Assembly: GCA_007121375.1 (NCBI GenBank)
Contig: SKLX01000134.1
Coordinates: 1-11,467 of the forward strand
From: Bacillota bacterium
GTDB lineage: Bacteria > Bacillota > Dethiobacteria > SKNC01
DNA: 11,467 nucleotides
Direction of reading: 5' to 3'
A model generated the notes under the pieces. That model had not been told where the DNA came from. It did not search any database and was given only the letters and a program-made list of their open reading frames with translations. Position 1 is the first letter of the stretch; each line of letters opens with the position of its first letter. The position numbers were made by a program, and so were the translations under genes. Shown here piece after piece: positions 6,717 to 11,467 of this stretch.

Positions 6717-7178
6717 ATGAAAGTAATTTACCATTGTTATGGAGGAAGTCATTCTTCTGTTATTGCGGCGGCCATACATGTAGGGATAATACCTTATCAT
6801 TTATCTCCCCCCAAAGAAGCTTTTTTCTCCTGCCCCCTCTTTGATCAATGTAATCCTGAAAATCATGGGACAATACATTTGGTAGGCATTGATGAAAAAG
6901 GCAATGAAGTATATTCTATGGGATGTAGAGGTTCCTTTCCCTTACTGAAAAACACTATGGAGGGGATTTTAAATATCATGAGATTTGATCCCCATGATAT
7001 TTATTTTGTTGACACCCTACCTTATGTAAACCTGGGAATGAGAATAGGGGGGTTTTTGTCCCGTCAGTGGGGCCTAATAAGCCTGGGCAGGCCCATGGTA
7101 TTGAGGGGTTCTCAAAAGATCTTTTGTGATCTGGTCCGGCTGGTGGAGGAGGTAAAAGGAGATTTAAAGAAAGGTTAA
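6717..7178 (+). CDS. DUF3189 family protein, copy 1
   Basis: A 153-residue soluble protein of the uncharacterised DUF3189 family. It opens with a beta strand leading into YHCYGGSHSSV (5-15), then a helix with AAAIH and G-I-I-P. A second conserved block is GGFLSR followed by GLISLGRP. The strand-Gly-loop-helix layout at the N terminus resembles a nucleotide- or phosphate-binding loop, but it is not a canonical P-loop and no activity is known. Cysteines at 7 and in SCPLFDQC and GCRG are more numerous than in the second copy and could bind metal; that is inference. The longest reading would start at 6702, but the ribosome binding site and the paralogue alignment favour 6717. The gene is followed after five bases by its paralogue. 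Confidence 0.85.
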   Translation: MKVIYHCYGGSHSSVIAAAIHVGIIPYHLSPPKEAFFSCPLFDQCNPENHGTIHLVGIDEKGNEVYSMGCRGSFPLLKNTMEGILNIMRFDPHDIYFVDTLPYVNLGMRIGGFLSRQWGLISLGRPMVLRGSQKIFCDLVRLVEEVKGDLKKG

Positions 7179-7183
7179 ATAAA

Positions 7184-7675
7184 ATGATTTTAATATACCA
7201 CTGCTTTGGCAGCGCCCATTCTTCTGTAGTAGCTTCAGCTATTCACCTGGGAATGCTTCCCCTTGACCGGGTGCCCAGGGAAGAGGAAATACTAACCCTT
7301 CCCCATTATGACCAGACCCCCCGGGAGGAACTGGGAAATCCTTTTTATGTGGGCAGGGACGAATATAACTGGGAAGTATATATTTTAGGATTGGCTAACC
7401 AGAAGGAGCTGGCTAAAAGGACTATCTGGAGCCTTCTTAAAATATATAATGTCCCCTCCCATTATTTAATTCTGGCCGATTCCCTTAAATGTATTAACAA
7501 CCTTACCCGCCTGGGAGGTTTTTTGTCTCGACGGGTGGGGCTGGTTAGTATAGGACGCCCTTTAACTATAAAAGGAATTCAGAAGGGATATTATCCTTAT
7601 GTAAAACTGGTGAAGCAGGTGAAAAAGCAGATTAAAGAAAGGAGCAGGAGAAAGGAAACTTTAATTTTGCCCTGA
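7184..7675 (+). CDS. DUF3189 family protein, copy 2
   Basis: A 163-residue paralogue of the preceding gene. Shared features include YHCFGSAHSSV (5-15) with the same Cys7, His12 and His21 positions, AIHLGMLP, a central DQ turn, GGFLSRRVGLVSIGRP and KGIQK near the C terminus. It lacks most of the extra cysteines of copy 1 and ends in a Lys/Arg-rich tail. Identity between the copies looks like roughly a third, so the duplication is old and the two have probably specialised, for example as two subunits of a heterodimer. AAAGGT precedes ATG 7184, overlapping the end of copy 1. It is the last gene before a new promoter. Function unknown. Confidence 0.85.
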   Translation: MILIYHCFGSAHSSVVASAIHLGMLPLDRVPREEEILTLPHYDQTPREELGNPFYVGRDEYNWEVYILGLANQKELAKRTIWSLLKIYNVPSHYLILADSLKCINNLTRLGGFLSRRVGLVSIGRPLTIKGIQKGYYPYVKLVKQVKKQIKERSRRKETLILP

Positions 7676-7689
7676 TTTAATCTGTTTTC

Positions 7690-7719
7690 TTGACAGGAGT
7701 AAGCTCCTTGTAGGATAAT
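7690..7719 (+). promoter_or_regulatory. Sigma-A-type promoter before the DUF512-der-plsY-gpsA group
   Basis: A perfect TTGACA (7690-7695) is followed after 18 bases by GATAAT (7714-7719, five of six bases of the -10 consensus). This would start transcription around 7726, just before the DUF512 ribosome binding site, giving a very short leader. It gives the housekeeping genes der, plsY and gpsA vegetative expression independent of the sporulation genes upstream. Confidence 0.65.
7695..7708. repeat. Inverted repeat inside the promoter spacer
   Basis: AGGAG-TAAG-CTCCT forms a five-pair inverted repeat located between the -35 and -10 elements. No T-run follows, so it is not an intrinsic terminator. 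It could be an operator or a chance palindrome. Confidence 0.4.
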
Positions 7720-7723
7720 TGAT

Positions 7724-7730
7724 AAAGGGG
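7724..7730 (+). promoter_or_regulatory. Ribosome binding site of the DUF512 gene
   Basis: AAAGGGG lies ten bases before TTG 7741. A second purine tract (AGGGTGAG, 7752-7759) lies five bases before TTG 7765, so the true start is not settled by this site alone. Confidence 0.5.
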
Positions 7731-7740
7731 AAACAAATAT

Positions 7741-9096
7741 TTGGTATTTAGAAGGGTGAGGGGATTGACCAAAAAGAGTGGGATAATAGAAAAGGTAGAA
7801 CCGGGCTCTATAGCCGAAGAAGTTGGCCTGGCTCCGGGGGATGAACTGGTAAGCATTGATGGAGAAAGCTTCCGTGATATTATTGATTACCGCTTTTTAT
7901 GTGCGGGAGAAGAACTGGAATTAAGGGTAGTTAAAGAAGATGGTGAGGAATGGGAAGTAGATATAGAAAAGGACTATGATGAAGACCTGGGTATTATTTT
8001 TACCAGCCCTACCATCGACCAGATTAAAGAATGCCAGAACAGGTGTATTTTTTGTTTTATTGAACAGATGCCCGGGGGAATGCGTCCCACCCTTTATATT
8101 AAGGATGACGATTATCGTCTTTCTTTTCTTTATGGGAATTTTGTCACCCTTACCAATCTCAAGGAAGAGGATATACAGAGGATAGAAAGGGAGCACCTCT
8201 CTCCCCTTTATGTTTCCGTACATGCCACAAAACCTGCCCTGAGAAATAAAATGATGAACTGCAGGAAGGCGGGAAAAATCATGGACCTCCTGGAGAGGTT
8301 AGCCCGGGCCTCCATAGAATTACACGGGCAAATTGTTCTTTGTCCGGGGGTCAATGACGGAAATAACCTGGACAGGACCCTGGAGGACCTGGCGGGATTA
8401 TGGCCCTCCTTTAAATCTGTAGCTCTAGTACCTGTAGGCATTACCCGGTACAGGGATAAGCTTTTTCCTTTAAACCCTGTCAAAAAGGAAGATGCTGAAA
8501 AGCTATTAGAACAGGTGGGAAAATGGCAGGAAAAATTTATTGACCGGCTGGGAAGTCGTTTTGTTTTCCCGGCAGATGAGTTTTTTTTAAAAGTTGGACA
8601 GGAAATACCCTCCCATGAATATTACGAGGATTACCCTCAAACAGAAAACGGAGTAGGGTTAATAAGAATCTTTCTTAATAACCTGGAAAAATGGGAAGAG
8701 GCCAGCCTTCCCGCAAAACTAGAGGAGCCTCTTACCCTTTCCCTGGTCACAGGTGTATTGGCCAGGCCGTACCTGGCGAAAATAAAAGAATTTTTCAAAC
8801 CAGTTCAGAATCTAAAGATTAAAATATGGGAGGTTGAAAATATTTATTTTGGCCCGGAAGTTACGGTAGCAGGCCTTATCTGTGGTAAAGACATTATAGA
8901 TGTATTGAGCGATAACCAGCTGGGAGATTTACTCCTTCTGCCCGATGTAATGGTTAAAGACCAGGACAGTATTTTGCTGGATGATTTTCATATAAGTGAA
9001 ATTGAGGATATCTTGCAGGTTAAGATTAAAATTCTAAACAGCCTACTCCAAGGCGTAGAACCCGGTGACTTTTACACTGTTAAGGAGGAGCATTAA
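7741..9096 (+). CDS. DUF512 family protein: PDZ domain plus radical-SAM-like Fe-S domain
   Basis: The 451-residue protein has a PDZ-like domain at about 12-75 (EPGSIAEEVGLAPGDELVSI), a radical SAM-type cluster motif CX3CX2C at C98, C102 and C105 (CQNRCIFCFIEQMP), a barrel-like middle region containing SVHAT (159-163) and QIVLCPGVND (197-206), and a C-terminal DUF512 domain from about 220 with FVFPADEFFLK (274-284). This domain order is typical for the family; its substrate is unknown. A GxTxRYRDKLFPLNP segment is also a family hallmark. The start is uncertain: TTG 7741 is given, with GTG 7756 and TTG 7765 also in frame. The stop codon shares one base with the der start, so translation of the two is probably coupled, hinting at a link with ribosome assembly or RNA modification. 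Confidence 0.9.
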   Translation: MVFRRVRGLTKKSGIIEKVEPGSIAEEVGLAPGDELVSIDGESFRDIIDYRFLCAGEELELRVVKEDGEEWEVDIEKDYDEDLGIIFTSPTIDQIKECQNRCIFCFIEQMPGGMRPTLYIKDDDYRLSFLYGNFVTLTNLKEEDIQRIEREHLSPLYVSVHATKPALRNKMMNCRKAGKIMDLLERLARASIELHGQIVLCPGVNDGNNLDRTLEDLAGLWPSFKSVALVPVGITRYRDKLFPLNPVKKEDAEKLLEQVGKWQEKFIDRLGSRFVFPADEFFLKVGQEIPSHEYYEDYPQTENGVGLIRIFLNNLEKWEEASLPAKLEEPLTLSLVTGVLARPYLAKIKEFFKPVQNLKIKIWEVENIYFGPEVTVAGLICGKDIIDVLSDNQLGDLLLLPDVMVKDQDSILLDDFHISEIEDILQVKIKILNSLLQGVEPGDFYTVKEEH

Positions 9097-10412
9097 TGGA
9101 ACCAGTAGTAGCTATAGTAGGTAGACCTAATGTAGGTAAGTCTACCCTTTTTAACCGGCTGGCCCAGACTCGCACGGCCATAGTAGAAAAGGAACCGGGA
9201 GTGACCAGGGACAGGATTTATTCCAAAGTTCAGTGGCTTAATCATACCTTTACCCTTATCGATACGGGTGGAATTATAATGGAATCCCGGGATAAAATAG
9301 AAGAAAGCATTAAAAGCCAGGCCCGGTTGGCCATAGATGAAGCGGACCTGATTCTCCTGGTGGTGGATGTGCGACAGGGTTTAACCAACCTGGACGCAGA
9401 AGTTGCTGACATGCTCAGGAAAACCAAAAAACCCGTTATAGTTGTGGCTAACAAAGTAGATGAAGGAAAATTGGAAGGCCAGGCTTTGGAGTTTTATTCT
9501 TTAGGGTTAGGGGAACCCTTTCCCGTTTCCGCAGCACATGGATTAAATACAGGGGATTTACTTGATTACATAGTGGAAAAACTGCCCGAAATTATTCCTG
9601 GAGAAGATGACGAATTAGAAGAAGGTATTATAAAGGTGGCAGTGGTGGGAAGGCCTAACGTGGGAAAGTCCTCCCTCATTAATAACCTGATAAAAGAGGA
9701 AAGGATGATTGTCACGGATATTCCCGGAACTACCAGGGATTCGGTGGATTCTTTCCTGGAAAGAGAAGGGGACAAGTTTCTTTTTATGGATACTGCCGGC
9801 ATCCGGAGAAAAAGCAGGGTTAAAGCCCCTGTGGAGTACTACAGTGTTCTAAGGTCTTTCCGGGCTATGGAAAGGTCGGATGTGGTTGTCCTCCTGCTAG
9901 ATTCCCTGGAAATGGTCACTGACCAGGATAAGAGGATAGCCGGCTTTGCCCATGAGAAAGGCAAAGGAATTATTATTGCTGTTAATAAATGGGACCTGGT
10001 GGAAAAGGACAATAAAACCTATGGCAAATTTAAAAACCAGGTCCGCCAGGAATTAATTTTTTTGCATTATGCACCTCTCCTTTTCATATCTGCCCGGACA
10101 GGCCAGAGGGTCTTAAAGCTTTTAGATTTGATCAAGGAGGTCTATGTTAATTCTTCTTGCCGTATCCCCACGGGAATCCTTAACAACCTTATCCGGGAAG
10201 CGGTAGGGGTCAGCCCACCTCCTGCTATAAAGGGAAGGGCCCTTAAAATATATTATGTAACCCAAACGGGGGTAAAACCACCTACCTTTATAATTTTTGT
10301 GAACAATCCTGAACTTTTGCATTTTTCATATAAGCGGTATTTAGAAAACCAGTTAAGGGAGGCCTTTGATTTCCAGGGAACTCCCATAAGATTAATCACC
10401 AGGAAAAGGTAA
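9096..10412 (+). CDS. der: Ribosome biogenesis GTPase Der (EngA)
   Basis: Der is an essential GTPase with two G domains that promotes 50S subunit maturation. Domain 1 shows GRPNVGKS (9-16), GVTRDR (35-40), DTGG (56-59) and NKVD (119-122). Domain 2 shows GRPNVGKS (185-192), GTTRDS (211-216), DTAGIRRKS (232-240) and NKWD (297-300), followed by SAR (332-334). Residues about 352-438 are the KH-like RNA-binding domain, including IYYVTQTGVKPPTFIIFVN. The 438-residue length is normal. A short acidic segment (169-177) links the two G domains. AAGGAGG at 9082-9088 lies seven bases before the ATG, which overlaps the DUF512 stop. Confidence 0.98.
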   Translation: MEPVVAIVGRPNVGKSTLFNRLAQTRTAIVEKEPGVTRDRIYSKVQWLNHTFTLIDTGGIIMESRDKIEESIKSQARLAIDEADLILLVVDVRQGLTNLDAEVADMLRKTKKPVIVVANKVDEGKLEGQALEFYSLGLGEPFPVSAAHGLNTGDLLDYIVEKLPEIIPGEDDELEEGIIKVAVVGRPNVGKSSLINNLIKEERMIVTDIPGTTRDSVDSFLEREGDKFLFMDTAGIRRKSRVKAPVEYYSVLRSFRAMERSDVVVLLLDSLEMVTDQDKRIAGFAHEKGKGIIIAVNKWDLVEKDNKTYGKFKNQVRQELIFLHYAPLLFISARTGQRVLKLLDLIKEVYVNSSCRIPTGILNNLIREAVGVSPPPAIKGRALKIYYVTQTGVKPPTFIIFVNNPELLHFSYKRYLENQLREAFDFQGTPIRLITRKR

Positions 10413-10439
10413 AGAGCTAATTAACGAGGAGGAAGAGTT

Positions 10440-11030
10440 ATGGAGTATCTGGCTGTAATCATAGCATATCTAATAGGATCGATTTCCTTTGGTTATATTT
10501 TTTGTAAAGGATTAAAAGGAGTGGATATAAGGGAAATTGGCAGCGGCAGCACGGGAGCCACCAATATTTCCCGGGTCCTGGGATTTGGACCTGCCCTTTT
10601 AATATTTATTTTAGATGCTCTTAAAGGTATAAGTGCCCTTTACCTGACCCAGGTATTTACTGATAGCCCTTACCTGGTCATCCTGGCCGGCATTGCCGTG
10701 GTGGCCGGTCATAACTGGCCTGTTTTTTTTGGCTTCCGGGGGGGGAGAGGAATTGCAACAAGCCTGGGGGTTTTAATAGGTATTTCCCCTCTGGTGGTGC
10801 TGGGGCTTTTGTTAGTAGGTGCTTTTGTTATTGCTGTAACCAGGTATGTTTCCCTGGGATCTGTTATGGGAGCCCTGTCTCTACCCTTACTAATGTGGTA
10901 TTTTGGTCTGGAAGTGCCTTACATAGTCTTTGGATCTTTTATGACCGTTATGGCCCTGGTGCGTCATATTCCTAACTTGAAAAGGCTTAGAGAAGGGAAA
11001 GAAAGCAAAATAGGAGATAAATTGAAGTAA
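10440..11030 (+). CDS. plsY: Acyl-phosphate glycerol-3-phosphate acyltransferase (PlsY)
   Basis: PlsY transfers an acyl group from acyl-phosphate to glycerol-3-phosphate, the first acylation in phospholipid synthesis, in the cytoplasmic membrane. The 196-residue protein has about five to seven membrane segments and the three family motifs: GSGSTGATN (34-42), GHNWPVFFGFRGGRGIAT (90-107) and a C-terminal RHIPNLKRLREGKE (175-188). In motif 2 the usual FKGGKG is FRGGRG, a double Lys-to-Arg change that keeps charge. The ATG follows a long purine tract (GAGGAGGAAGAG, 10426-10437). It sits 27 bases after der and 19 before gpsA, whose product supplies its substrate. Confidence 0.96.
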   Translation: MEYLAVIIAYLIGSISFGYIFCKGLKGVDIREIGSGSTGATNISRVLGFGPALLIFILDALKGISALYLTQVFTDSPYLVILAGIAVVAGHNWPVFFGFRGGRGIATSLGVLIGISPLVVLGLLLVGAFVIAVTRYVSLGSVMGALSLPLLMWYFGLEVPYIVFGSFMTVMALVRHIPNLKRLREGKESKIGDKLK

Positions 11031-11035
11031 GAGCT

Positions 11036-11044
11036 GGGGGGAAG
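11036..11044 (+). promoter_or_regulatory. Ribosome binding site fixing the GTG start of gpsA
   Basis: GGGGGGAAG lies five bases before GTG 11050. The next in-frame ATG at 11110 falls after the dinucleotide-binding loop and cannot be the start. Confidence 0.6.
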
Positions 11045-11049
11045 TAGCT

Positions 11050-11467
11050 GTGGAAAATCCTTGTGGAGTAGTTGGAGCAGGAGGTTGGGGAACTGCCCTT
11101 GCTTTGGTAATGGCTCGAAAGGATTATAAAGTCAAGCTTTGGGTAAGGTCAGAAGAAAATTTAATTCAAATGAAAGAGGAAAGGGAAAATAAAAAGTATT
11201 TGCCGGGAGTTTTCCTTCCTGAAAATATTGAGTTATCGCGGGACCAGGAAGAGGTGGTAAGGGGAAGCAGGTTAATAGTAGTTGCCCTGCCCTCCCATGT
11301 CTTGAGAAATTTTATAATAGAAGTAAAAAAGTTTATTCCCCGGGATTCCTTTCTGGTTAGTGCAACCAAGGGTTTAGAAAAGGATACTTTTAAGAGAATG
11401 TCCCAGGTTATAGAAGAAGAACTGGGCACCTATTTTTATTTCAGAACGGCGGTTCTTTCCGGGCCTA
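11050..11467 (+). CDS. gpsA: NAD(P)-dependent glycerol-3-phosphate dehydrogenase (GpsA), N-terminal part
   Basis: The first 139 codons of gpsA, open to the end of the window. The enzyme reduces dihydroxyacetone phosphate to sn-glycerol-3-phosphate, the backbone used by PlsY. Starting at GTG 11050 the protein begins MENPCGVVGAGGWGTALA, which is the Rossmann GxGxxG loop with the family's GWGTALA. Further family features are KLWVR (35-39), NKKYLPGV (52-59), ALPSH (87-91), the ATKG motif (114-117) and a terminal LSGP where the SGPS motif begins. No frame break is seen. The full gene should be about 330-350 codons and continues outside the window. Confidence 0.95.
   Translation, partial: MENPCGVVGAGGWGTALALVMARKDYKVKLWVRSEENLIQMKEERENKKYLPGVFLPENIELSRDQEEVVRGSRLIVVALPSHVLRNFIIEVKKFIPRDSFLVSATKGLEKDTFKRMSQVIEEELGTYFYFRTAVLSGP

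Noticed and set aside
6662..6844. + strand 60-codon open frame overlapping the capping subunit and DUF3189 copy 1
   Set aside because: It is the wrong frame of two supported genes with no own ribosome binding site.
7695..7708. Terminator after DUF3189 copy 2
   Set aside because: The hairpin has only five pairs and no T-run after it; it fits better as an element within the promoter spacer.
1..11467. Very frequent CCTGG/CCAGG words
   Set aside because: Most fall at acc-tgg, cc-agg or xcc-tgg codon junctions with CTG Leu and AGG Arg, so codon preference explains them better than a special signal.

Overview
The window is a dense stretch of chromosome with every supported gene on the + strand. 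It looks like an endospore-forming, low-to-moderate GC anaerobe of the Bacillota (Clostridia in the broad sense, possibly a Halanaerobiales- or Natranaerobiales-like lineage). The reasons are a SpoIIP sporulation protein, a fused IspH-ribosomal protein S1, a YIEGIA-family membrane protein with its small partner, strong AGGAGG-type ribosome binding sites, frequent TTG/GTG starts, and the DUF512-der-plsY-gpsA order seen in spore formers. The exact genus cannot be read from the sequence.

Region 1 (1-3614) holds housekeeping and isoprenoid genes: the 3' end of plsC, a 743-residue IspH-S1 fusion, and fni (type 2 isopentenyl diphosphate isomerase), closed by a clear intrinsic terminator. IspH makes IPP and DMAPP, Fni balances them, and the S1 half serves translation.

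Region 2 (3615-7675) is a tight run of membrane and sporulation genes: a DUF1614 multi-pass membrane protein, spoIIP, a YIEGIA-family membrane protein, the small YIEGIA capping-subunit protein, and two adjacent DUF3189 paralogues. Gaps are mostly under 25 bases, so they are probably co-transcribed. Apart from SpoIIP none has a well-defined biochemical role. This is the most likely place for an undescribed system, plausibly concerned with membranes during engulfment or forespore development.

Region 3 (7676-11467) begins with a good vegetative-type promoter that has an inverted repeat in its spacer. It then encodes a PDZ/radical-SAM-like DUF512 protein, the ribosome-assembly GTPase Der (stop and start overlap by one base), PlsY and the 5' part of GpsA. 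GpsA makes glycerol-3-phosphate, PlsY acylates it, and PlsC (left edge) adds the second acyl chain, so phosphatidic acid synthesis brackets the window. Two genes run off the edges: plsC on the left and gpsA on the right. No rRNA, tRNA, CRISPR array, insertion sequence or sign of recent transfer was seen.
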